Assembly (NCBI GenBank): GCA_947463105.1
Contig: CANHSD010000192.1
Coordinates: 1-5,528 of the forward strand
DNA from: Chitinophagaceae bacterium
GTDB lineage: Bacteria > Bacteroidota > Bacteroidia > Chitinophagales > Chitinophagaceae
Length of the DNA stretch: 5,528 nt
Direction: 5' to 3'
Shown here: positions 1 to 5,528 of the stretch, one piece after another
Position numbering within the stretch: position 1 is the stretch's first letter
Layout: each line of letters opens with the position of its first letter
Notes under the pieces: generated by a model
Database searches by the model: none
What the model was told of the DNA's origin: nothing
The model's input: only the letters and a program-made list of their open reading frames with translations
Translations under genes and position numbers: made by a program

Positions 1-2138
1 AAGTAGAAATTATTTCTCACCATCTCGCCACCATATTTGTAGGTATAGGTATATCCATTGGGTGCATACCATTTGTTCCAGATATTGTTCAATTGAAAGA
101 TGAGTTCAATTGATTTCATTCTTTTGGGATGGAGGGAATAATTGACCATCAAATCCTGTGTAAAGTATGGATCAAGGCTTCTGTCTTTTCTGCTGGTATT
201 GTCGAGGTATTGGCGGCTTACATACTTTGAGATCAACCTTGTTTCAAGGTCTTTAAGCAGGGTAAATGAGATGGTTCCTTGCTCAACTACTGCTGGAGAA
301 AACGCAATGTTTGATGAACTGTAAAAATCAGATTTCTGGTCGCCTGCATCATAATCATCATAGAATTCCCTGTGGTTCCTAACCTTGTTGCTGCTCAATG
401 CAATGTTGTTGTTGATCTGAAGCCGGTCTGAGATGGTCAGTGTTGCTTCGATTTCCAAACCAGTGCGGTAACTCAAAGGAATATTGGTTCTTGTGTAGGC
501 ACCAACATCATTGATCCTCCCTGTTAACACCAATTGGTTGTTGTAGCGCATGTGGTATACAGTTGCGGCAAGCTTTAATTTGGTTCCCGTTCTTTCAATG
601 CCCGCCTCAACATCATGCAATGTTTCATGCTTGGGTATGTTGGTTGTACCCGCTTCAAAATCATCCCTGTTGGGTTCCTTGTTGGCCAATGCATAGGAGA
701 TGAAGCTGCTGTACTCTCCAGATGTATAACGCAGGCCTGCTTTGGGATTGATGAACAGCCAGTTTTTGTCAATGGACAGAGTAGGGTTGTTCCTGAAGCC
801 TTCAATTGCATAATTGACATTTCTCAGTTGCAGGTCTCCAAACAAATGGAAGGCGCCCAATTTTTCCATCCATTTGCCAAATACATGTTGTTCTGTCTTT
901 TGTGCATCCAGGTCATACCAGCGATGGTCTTTTGATATACCGGTCTGTGCCCAGATGATTTTGCCAAAGTGATTGCCATCATACTCGCTGTTTCCACCAC
1001 CAAGGATGATTTCCCTGTTTTCATCTTTCATCTGAAAAGAAAAGTTGGTGCCAAAGTAAAGGTTGTCCAGCCAAAGCTGTCTGATCAGATCAGTCTTAGT
1101 GATGGCAATGCCATTAACCATCGGATTTTTCAGGCCATAACTGGAATATTTTTGTTCTGCTTTGTATTGCTCATAAAAACCATTTCCTGTGGTGGCAAAC
1201 AAGGCACCATTGAAACTCCATTTGCTGTTGAACTTTTTGTTGTAAAAAAGTTGGTAATGCGTTTGGCAATAGTTGTCCGTTTCATTGTCGTATGGGGCTC
1301 CAGGTTTGTCCGTACCAGCACTGTTGAATCTCCTGTCAGTAGTCAACTGTTCTTCAGTAACTCCATACCAGGATTGATAGGTTTTTTCCTTTCCGGAAAA
1401 TACATTCAGGCGTAAAGATGTGTTGGCGGTGATGCTGGCGGCAGACACATAAAATGACTTGAGGTCGCTGCTGGCCCTGTCTACATATCCATCGCTTTTC
1501 AGTGACGACAGGCGAACATCAAATGTATAACGTCCATTGATCAGGCCGCTTCCAGCCTTGAATGTATTTTTTGATGTATTGTAGGATCCAATGCTGTTGC
1601 TTAATGTTGCATAGGCCTTGTCCTGGACCTCATTGGTCAGCAGATTGACAGTAGCGCCAAATGCACCACTTCCATTGGAACTGGTACCAACGCCCCGCTG
1701 CACCTGAATGCTGTTGGTAGACGAAAGAAAGTCTGGCAGGTTAACCAAAAATACCCCCTGCGACTCGGCGTCGTTGTATGCAATACCATTGAGGGTAAAG
1801 TTGATGCGGCTGGCATCAGTCCCCCTGATGCGCAAACCGGTATACCCTACACCGTTTCCCGCATCAGAATTAACAACCGTCCCAGGAACCTGGTTGAGCA
1901 AGAAAGGAATGTCTTGCCCTAAGTTGTTTTTTTCGATATTTCTTTTGAGGATGAGGGACTGCGTAAAAGGATAATTCTTGCTCGCCCTCACTGCCCGAAT
2001 TTCAATGGGCGACATGAGTCCAACCTTGATTTTTTCTCCTGTGTTTTGATCGATGCTGTCTTTGACGATGGCCTCTGTTTGTGAAAAGGCAGTAGATCCA
2101 AGGAGGATCATCAAGAAAAGAGTGGAAATTTGTTTCAT
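1..2138 (-). CDS. TonB-dependent outer-membrane receptor, TPP-riboswitch controlled, probable thiamine(-precursor) uptake; 3' end outside window
   Basis: Reading from the ATG at 2138-2136, the minus strand stays open for 712 codons to the window edge. Residues 1-20 form a signal peptide (KQ, then a hydrophobic stretch LFLMILLGSTAFS, cleavage near SQ-T). A TonB-box-like segment PIEIRAVRAS lies at 44-53. The plug domain follows at about 55-170, with LLNQVPGTVV, GLRIRGTDASRINFTLNGI and, near its end, QVQRGVGTSSNGSGAFGATVNL. From about 171 onward the alternating aromatic and polar strands are typical of a 22-strand barrel. The last visible residues (NNIWNKWYAPNGYTY) resemble the near-terminal strands of the family, so probably only a few tens of residues are missing. 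Unlike many Bacteroidota receptors, it has no room for an N-terminal carboxypeptidase-like domain. Such receptors import ligands across the outer membrane using TonB energy. The receptor family is clear from sequence; thiamine as cargo is inferred from the upstream TPP riboswitch. The start fits the signal peptide; there is no Shine-Dalgarno sequence, only an A-rich leader. Confidence 0.93.
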   Translation of the reverse strand, partial: MKQISTLFLMILLGSTAFSQTEAIVKDSIDQNTGEKIKVGLMSPIEIRAVRASKNYPFTQSLILKRNIEKNNLGQDIPFLLNQVPGTVVNSDAGNGVGYTGLRIRGTDASRINFTLNGIAYNDAESQGVFLVNLPDFLSSTNSIQVQRGVGTSSNGSGAFGATVNLLTNEVQDKAYATLSNSIGSYNTSKNTFKAGSGLINGRYTFDVRLSSLKSDGYVDRASSDLKSFYVSAASITANTSLRLNVFSGKEKTYQSWYGVTEEQLTTDRRFNSAGTDKPGAPYDNETDNYCQTHYQLFYNKKFNSKWSFNGALFATTGNGFYEQYKAEQKYSSYGLKNPMVNGIAITKTDLIRQLWLDNLYFGTNFSFQMKDENREIILGGGNSEYDGNHFGKIIWAQTGISKDHRWYDLDAQKTEQHVFGKWMEKLGAFHLFGDLQLRNVNYAIEGFRNNPTLSIDKNWLFINPKAGLRYTSGEYSSFISYALANKEPNRDDFEAGTTNIPKHETLHDVEAGIERTGTKLKLAATVYHMRYNNQLVLTGRINDVGAYTRTNIPLSYRTGLEIEATLTISDRLQINNNIALSSNKVRNHREFYDDYDAGDQKSDFYSSSNIAFSPAVVEQGTISFTLLKDLETRLISKYVSRQYLDNTSRKDRSLDPYFTQDLMVNYSLHPKRMKSIELIFQLNNIWNKWYAPNGYTYTYKYGGEMVRNNFY

Positions 2139-2220
2139 TCCGTTTTTGTTTTGTGGCTGTATGAACAACCGGGTTTACAAAAACAGGAAAGGATTGAATG
2201 ATGGTATTCGTCCTTCCCTG
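2139..2220 (-). promoter_or_regulatory. Predicted expression platform of the TPP riboswitch
   Basis: The leader between aptamer and start codon can form two helices. Helix A pairs CAGGGAAGG (2220-2212, the aptamer's 3' strand) with CCUUUCCUG (2192-2184): 9 bp with one G-U pair. Helix B pairs CUGUUUUUGU (2186-2177) with ACAAAAACGG (2149-2140): 10 bp with one G-U pair, ending one base before the AUG. The helices share CUG at 2186-2184, and helix A also competes with aptamer P1/P4. A consistent OFF model is that bound TPP holds the aptamer strand, helix A cannot form, and helix B hides the A-rich start region. The pairings were read from sequence; the regulatory logic is inference. Confidence 0.5.
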
Positions 2221-2291
2221 CGCAGGCATTATCCTGATCAGGTTCTACGGGTTTGATCTCAGCCCTGGAATCAACCAGAGCACCCCGGGAA
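2212..2291 (-). promoter_or_regulatory. TPP riboswitch aptamer (THI element)
   Basis: On the minus strand this contains the diagnostic parts of the thiamine pyrophosphate aptamer in the right order: CGGGGTGC (2287-2280), GGCTGAGA (2264-2257, the pyrimidine-binding loop), ACCC (2252-2249), ACCTGATC (2243-2236), GGATAATGCC (2234-2225, the pyrophosphate-binding side) and GGGAA (2218-2214). The helices can be drawn by hand. P1 is UUCC/GGAA. P2 is GGGU/ACCC. P3 is a 7-bp GCUCUGG/CCAGGGC with a UUGAUU loop and one G-U pair. P5 is CAGG/CCUG closing the AUAAUG loop, and P4 is CCUG/CAGG. TPP riboswitches normally repress thiamine synthesis or transport genes when TPP is plentiful. It lies 73 nt upstream of the receptor ATG. 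Confidence 0.95.
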
Positions 2292-2296
2292 CAACG

Positions 2297-2330
2297 CAAA
2301 ATTATAATATGATTGATTTGCTTGTATCAA
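2297..2330 (-). promoter_or_regulatory. Promoter of the riboswitch-receptor transcript
   Basis: Minus-strand TAATTTTG at 2304-2297 matches the Bacteroidota -7 consensus TAnnTTTG exactly. Transcription would then start near 2290-2292, right at the first base of aptamer P1, which supports the assignment. The only -33 candidate is ATTG at 2331-2328, with a 23-nt gap, so the upstream half is weak. Confidence 0.6.
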
Positions 2331-2348
2331 TTTCTAGAAATTTATTTG
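2317..2348 (+). promoter_or_regulatory. Tentative promoter of the head-GIN gene
   Basis: TTTG at 2317-2320 is followed after 20 nt by TTTATTTG (2341-2348), seven of eight positions of the Bacteroidota -7/-33 arrangement. Alternatives nearby are TAACTTTTG (2353-2361, one extra base) and TACCTTTC (2378-2385, no -33 box at a good distance). The region overlaps the divergent receptor promoter, so both genes start within about 100 bp. The choice between boxes is uncertain. Confidence 0.3.
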
Positions 2349-2403
2349 GTTGTAACTTTTGTTGAGGTACTTCGTTATACCTTTCAATATCAAATTTAAA
2401 ATT

Positions 2404-3123
2404 ATGAAGAAAACCATGCTGTTGTTGCTGTTGGTTTGGATCAATGTATCTGTGCAAGCACAAGACAAGCTCATCATGAATGATCCCAATATTGCGAAAC
2501 GCGAAACCGGTAGTTTTAATGCTGTTGTGGTAAGAGGACCCTTCAAGGTATATTTCTCTGAAGGCAAAGAAAATGAGGTGGCCGTCAGTGCTAAGTCAGT
2601 GTCAATCAGAGATCATATTGTTACCAGGGTAGTGGACAACGAGTTGTTTATTGAGCTGGATAAGGGATGGGCCAGTTGGCTGGGGCAGAGCCCGGATTTT
2701 CGCGTATACCTCTCCGCTCCCTTGTTGAAATCGGTAAAAGCCTCTGGTGCTGTAGATTTTTTGGTGGCAGACATCCTTAAGGCCAATCAGCTTGACCTTA
2801 CTTTTTCGGGAGCCAGCGATTTTACTGGTAAACTGGATTGTAAAGAACTTACATTGGATTTTACCGGAGCTTCAGACATGGAAGCAATGGGAAATGCTGA
2901 AAGTCTTGATGCTAATTTTACCGGTGCCAGTAAAATGTCTGCAGCTGCTTTGAAAACAACCAATGCCAGTTTGAACGCAACGGGTGCTTCAAACATCAGG
3001 ATCAGTGTCTCTGGAACTTTAAAAGCGAATGCCACCGGAGCCAGCAATATAACCTACTATGGCAATCCGACTGGCACCAACACAAGGGCTACAGGGGCCA
3101 GTAACATCAAGAAAGGAAACTGA
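2404..3123 (+). CDS. Exported head-GIN domain protein (DUF2807 family)
   Basis: The protein has 239 residues. The ATG at 2404 is chosen over the upstream in-frame TTG at 2359 because it begins a standard signal peptide: MKKT, then MLLLLLVWINVSV, with cleavage after VQA at residue 19. There is no lipobox cysteine, so it is probably periplasmic or surface-exposed rather than a lipoprotein. Residues 31-110 contain the family's opening strands (GSFNAVVVRGPFKVYFSEG, then LFIELDKG). From 114 to the end there are seven [ST]GA[SV] motifs at 114, 135, 154, 173, 193, 211 and 230, spaced 18-21 residues, as expected for turns of a right-handed beta-helix. The family is called a putative auto-transporter adhesin in domain databases, but its function is not established, and there is no membrane barrel here. 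It is flanked by a divergent receptor gene and followed by its own terminator, so it looks monocistronic. Confidence 0.88.
   Translation: MKKTMLLLLLVWINVSVQAQDKLIMNDPNIAKRETGSFNAVVVRGPFKVYFSEGKENEVAVSAKSVSIRDHIVTRVVDNELFIELDKGWASWLGQSPDFRVYLSAPLLKSVKASGAVDFLVADILKANQLDLTFSGASDFTGKLDCKELTLDFTGASDMEAMGNAESLDANFTGASKMSAAALKTTNASLNATGASNIRISVSGTLKANATGASNITYYGNPTGTNTRATGASNIKKGN
2743..3108 (+). repeat. Seven degenerate in-gene repeats encoding [ST]GA[SV] turns
   Basis: Units start at nucleotides 2743, 2806, 2863, 2920, 2980, 3034 and 3091. Each codes for SGA or TGA plus S or V, then usually D, N or K and a hydrophobic residue. The DNA is diverged between units (different codons for the same tetrapeptide), so this is an old structural repeat rather than a recent tandem duplication. 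Confidence 0.85.
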
Positions 3124-3148
3124 TCTGAACACAAAGCATATCAAAAGC

Positions 3149-3176
3149 AAAAAGACAACCAAGGGTTGTCTTTTTT
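3149..3176. terminator. Bidirectional intrinsic terminator between the head-GIN gene and tRNA-fMet
   Basis: GACAACC (3154-3160), loop AAG, and GGTTGTC (3164-3170) form a perfect 7-bp stem. It is followed by six T on the plus strand and preceded by five A (3149-3153), which become a U-tract on the minus strand. It starts 25 bp after the head-GIN stop codon and lies one base beyond the 3' end of the convergent tRNA, so it can end both transcripts. Confidence 0.92.
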
Positions 3177-3177
3177 G

Positions 3178-3249
<72 letters not shown>

Positions 3250-3258
3250 ATGTGGCTG

Positions 3259-3289
3259 CAAATGTACAGCAAAATCTATTATGTTCAAA
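3259..3289 (-). promoter_or_regulatory. Promoter of tRNA-fMet
   Basis: On the minus strand, TTTG (3289-3286), a 19-nt spacer, and TACATTTG (3266-3259) match both halves of the Bacteroidota vegetative promoter exactly. The start point would lie about 3-5 nt before the mature tRNA 5' end, giving a very short 5' leader. Confidence 0.8.
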
Positions 3290-3305
3290 ACAATTTTTAC
3301 TGCGT

Positions 3306-3313
3306 TACCTTTG
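3306..3313 (+). promoter_or_regulatory. -7 box of the era promoter
   Basis: TACCTTTG fits TAnnTTTG exactly. No good -33 TTTG is present; the nearest weak candidates are around 3280-3286, overlapping the -33 box of the divergent tRNA promoter. With the usual spacing, transcription would start near 3318-3320, only about 4-6 nt before the era ATG. Confidence 0.55.
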
Positions 3314-3323
3314 CTAAACAAAC

Positions 3324-4196
3324 ATGAGATCAGGATTTGTAAATATCATCGGAAAACCGAATGCAGGTAAAAGCACCTTGCTTAATGCTTTCATTGGAGA
3401 GAAACTGGCCATTGTCTCATCCAAGGTGCAAACCACAAGGCACAGGATTCGGGCGTTTTTGAATGGGCCTGATTACCAGATCGTTTTTTCTGACACACCT
3501 GGGGTGATAGAACCCAAATACAAGTTGCATGAAAAAATGATGCATGCCGTCAAATCCAGCATGGAAGATGCAGATGTTTGTTTGTTGGTAGCTGATCTGC
3601 GGGATGACCTGCTGGAGCTTGATAATATTTTTTCTTCCCTTAAAATAAAAACCAACGCCATCCTTGTGTTGAACAAATGCGATATGGTAAAAAAAGACCG
3701 TATTGAAATGGCGGAGGCATATTTCAAGGATAAGCCTTATTGCAAAAAGATCATTACCATTTCTGCTGCCTCAAAGCTGCATGTAGACCAGTTGCAAAAT
3801 GCCATCATTGACATGTTGCCTGAAGGCGAACCGTTTTATGATCAGGAAGACCTTACCGATTTGCCCACAAGATTCTTCGCTGGAGAATTGATCCGTGAAA
3901 AAATATTTGAATTGTTTGATGAAGAGATTCCTTACCAAACTACAGTAATGATCTCAGCTTTCGAAGAAAAGACCACGCTGATCAAGATTGCAGCAGAGAT
4001 CATTGTGCAACGCGAATCACAGAAAGCCATTATTCTGGGAACAGCAGGGGCAATGATCAAAAAATTAGGTACTCTTTCGCGACAATCCCTTGAAAGTTTT
4101 CTTGACAGCAAGATTTTTCTTGAGTTGCATGTCAAGGTCAGGAACAACTGGCGCAACAATGAGCTTTATCTTAACGAATACGGATACAATGCGTAA
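3324..4196 (+). CDS. era: GTPase Era, 16S rRNA / 30S subunit assembly
   Basis: The 290-residue product has the normal length for Era. All GTPase motifs are visible: G1 GKPNAGKS (10-17), the G2 threonine region QTTRHRI (36-42), G3 DTPG (57-60), G4 NKCD (117-120) and G5 SAA (147-149). The linker and C-terminal KH RNA-binding domain follow, with the GTAGAMIKKLG loop at 239-249 and the typical ending VKVRNNWRNNE near 270-280. Era binds the 3' end of 16S rRNA and promotes 30S maturation in the cytoplasm. The ATG gives the standard N-terminus, a few residues before G1, and has no Shine-Dalgarno sequence. It is divergent from tRNA-fMet and followed 91 bp later by der. Confidence 0.97.
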   Translation: MRSGFVNIIGKPNAGKSTLLNAFIGEKLAIVSSKVQTTRHRIRAFLNGPDYQIVFSDTPGVIEPKYKLHEKMMHAVKSSMEDADVCLLVADLRDDLLELDNIFSSLKIKTNAILVLNKCDMVKKDRIEMAEAYFKDKPYCKKIITISAASKLHVDQLQNAIIDMLPEGEPFYDQEDLTDLPTRFFAGELIREKIFELFDEEIPYQTTVMISAFEEKTTLIKIAAEIIVQRESQKAIILGTAGAMIKKLGTLSRQSLESFLDSKIFLELHVKVRNNWRNNELYLNEYGYNA

Positions 4197-4204
4197 AAAT
4201 TGCG

Positions 4205-4245
4205 CAACACATGAAGCGACAGGTGTGTTGGTATTGCAGCACCAA
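4205..4245 (+). repeat. Overlapping inverted repeats in the era-der gap
   Basis: CAACACA (4205-4211) and TGTGTTG (4224-4230) can pair as 7 bp over a 12-nt loop. TTGGT (4228-4232) and ACCAA (4241-4245) can pair as 5 bp over 8 nt. The two share TTG, so they cannot both be complete. No T-tract follows, which argues against a terminator. The rest of the 91-bp gap (4197-4287) shows no convincing -7 box, so der is probably transcribed from upstream. Confidence 0.4.
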
Positions 4246-4287
4246 TCGAATGCTTCCTTCAACCAATAAAAGTTAGAAAATACAAAT

Positions 4288-5528
4288 ATGTCTGGATTTA
4301 CAGTAGCAATAGTAGGAAGACCCAATGTGGGCAAGAGCACGTTTTTTAACCGTATGCTTGAGGAGCGCAAGGCAATTGTGGAAGATACGCCTGGTGTTAC
4401 CAGGGATCGCCAATATGGTGTTTCTGAATGGAATGGTAAGACATTCAATATCATTGATACAGGGGGATTTGTGCCCTATGGAGTTGAGATATTTGAAAAG
4501 GAAATACGTGAGCAAGTGATGATTGCAGTCGAAGAGGCCAATGCCATCATTTTCATGACAGATGTAACGACAGGAGTTACTACGCTGGATGAAGCCATGA
4601 CCAACATTCTTCGGGTTTCAAAAAAGCCGGTATTTCTTGCCGTTAACAAAGTCGATAACAATGCACGACAGCTCGATGCCACAGAATTTTATTCACTCGG
4701 TTTTGAACATACCCATTTCCTCTCTTCCATGTCTGGAAGTGGAACAGGGGAATTGCTTGACGATATTGCATCGCTCATTGAAGCGGATGTGGAGGTTCCA
4801 GATGAGAATCTTCCGCGCATTGCCATCATCGGACAGCCCAATGTGGGCAAGTCTTCCCTGTTGAATGCAATGGTGGGCACAGAACGAACGATCGTGAGTG
4901 AAATTGCAGGAACTACAAGGGATACCATTCATACCCACTATAACCTGTTTCAGAAGGAGTTGATTCTCATCGACACTGCAGGTATCAGACGAAAGACCAA
5001 GGTACATGAAGACATCGAGTTTTACTCTGTAATTCGTGCCATCAAGGCCGTTGACGAGGCGGATGTTTGCCTCATGATGATTGATGCTGAAAAAGGAATT
5101 GCCCAGCAAGATCTCAACATTTTCTCATTGGCTGTTAAAAAAGGAAAAGGAATCGTATTTCTTGTCAACAAATGGGATACCGTTGAAAAAGCTACCAATA
5201 CTGCAAAAGACTACGAAAAAGAGCTCAAAGCCCGGTTGGCACCTTTCACAGACATCCCTGTCCTGTTCATCTCTGCAAAAGAAAAAACCAGGGTATTCAA
5301 GGTAGTGGAAACTGCGTTGGAGGTATATGAGAGCAGGAAAAGAAGAATCCAGACATCTGTTCTTAATGAAGAAATGCTGCCAGTGATCGCGGCATATCAT
5401 CCTCCTGTTGTAAGGGGAAATTCTGTGAAGATTAAATTCATCACCCAATTGCCCACTGCTGTTCCATCCTTCGCATTTTTTACCAATTACCCGGATGATA
5501 TCAAAGCTCCGTATAGGAATTACCTTGA
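4288..5528 (+). CDS. der: Ribosome biogenesis GTPase Der (EngA), 3' end outside window
   Basis: 413 codons are visible, and the family is usually about 435-490 residues, so a few tens of residues are missing on the right. The tandem GTPase domains that define Der are both present. Domain 1 has GRPNVGKS (10-17), TPGVTRDR (34-41), DTGG (57-60) and NKVD (120-123). Domain 2 has GQPNVGKS (182-189), AGTTRDT (207-213), DTAG (229-232), NKWD (294-297) and SAK (329-331). The C-terminal KH-like domain begins near 350 and includes HPPVVRG and a KIKFITQ strand. In domain 1 the G5 position reads SSMSG instead of the common SA-G. Der acts in 50S subunit assembly. The ATG at 4288 puts G1 at residue 10, as usual. 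No Shine-Dalgarno sequence is seen; the leader is A-rich. It probably shares a transcript with era. Confidence 0.97.
   Translation, partial: MSGFTVAIVGRPNVGKSTFFNRMLEERKAIVEDTPGVTRDRQYGVSEWNGKTFNIIDTGGFVPYGVEIFEKEIREQVMIAVEEANAIIFMTDVTTGVTTLDEAMTNILRVSKKPVFLAVNKVDNNARQLDATEFYSLGFEHTHFLSSMSGSGTGELLDDIASLIEADVEVPDENLPRIAIIGQPNVGKSSLLNAMVGTERTIVSEIAGTTRDTIHTHYNLFQKELILIDTAGIRRKTKVHEDIEFYSVIRAIKAVDEADVCLMMIDAEKGIAQQDLNIFSLAVKKGKGIVFLVNKWDTVEKATNTAKDYEKELKARLAPFTDIPVLFISAKEKTRVFKVVETALEVYESRKRRIQTSVLNEEMLPVIAAYHPPVVRGNSVKIKFITQLPTAVPSFAFFTNYPDDIKAPYRNYL

Noticed and set aside
142..1974. Several plus-strand and minus-strand open frames of 60-150 codons within the receptor region
   Set aside because: They overlap a single uninterrupted 712-codon frame with clear receptor motifs, have no recognisable domains themselves, and have no promoter or start context of their own.
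1..2138. Annotation of the receptor as a siderophore or iron receptor
   Set aside because: Nothing in the visible barrel identifies an iron ligand, and the upstream TPP aptamer points to thiamine.
4211..4276. A 21-codon ATG frame between era and der, containing CWYC
   Set aside because: It is too short to distinguish from chance, overlaps the inverted repeats, and no supporting start context was found.

Overview
The window looks like a chromosomal segment of a Bacteroidota bacterium, possibly a Chitinophagia-like lineage. The evidence is: -7 boxes matching the phylum's TAnnTTTG consensus, A-rich leaders without Shine-Dalgarno sequences before every start codon, a tRNA gene without an encoded CCA end, a TonB-dependent outer-membrane receptor, and a head-GIN (DUF2807) exported protein. 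No mobile element, CRISPR array or sign of recent transfer was seen.

Left part (1-2304, minus strand): a long open frame, cut by the left edge, encodes a TonB-dependent outer-membrane receptor of at least 712 residues. A canonical TPP (thiamine pyrophosphate) riboswitch precedes it, at about 2291-2212, behind a perfect Bacteroidota -7 box. This points to thiamine or a thiamine precursor as cargo rather than iron. The leader between aptamer and start codon can form two partly competing helices. One of them would bury the A-rich translation start region, which suggests a translational OFF switch.

Middle (2404-3323): a divergent plus-strand gene encodes an exported head-GIN beta-helix protein with seven [ST]GA[SV] repeats. 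A bidirectional intrinsic terminator separates it from a convergent minus-strand initiator tRNA gene (tRNA-fMet, CAT). The tRNA gene is divergent from era. Both have clear promoter elements packed into 74 bp, and the era transcript may be nearly leaderless.

Right part (3324-5528, plus strand): era, then der (engA), which is cut by the right edge. These are two ribosome-assembly GTPases, for the small and large subunit respectively, separated by 91 bp with no recognisable promoter or terminator, so probably one transcript. With the initiator tRNA they form a small translation and ribosome-biogenesis cluster. The receptor and head-GIN gene are unrelated envelope functions. The most interesting part of the window is the riboswitch leader of the receptor gene.
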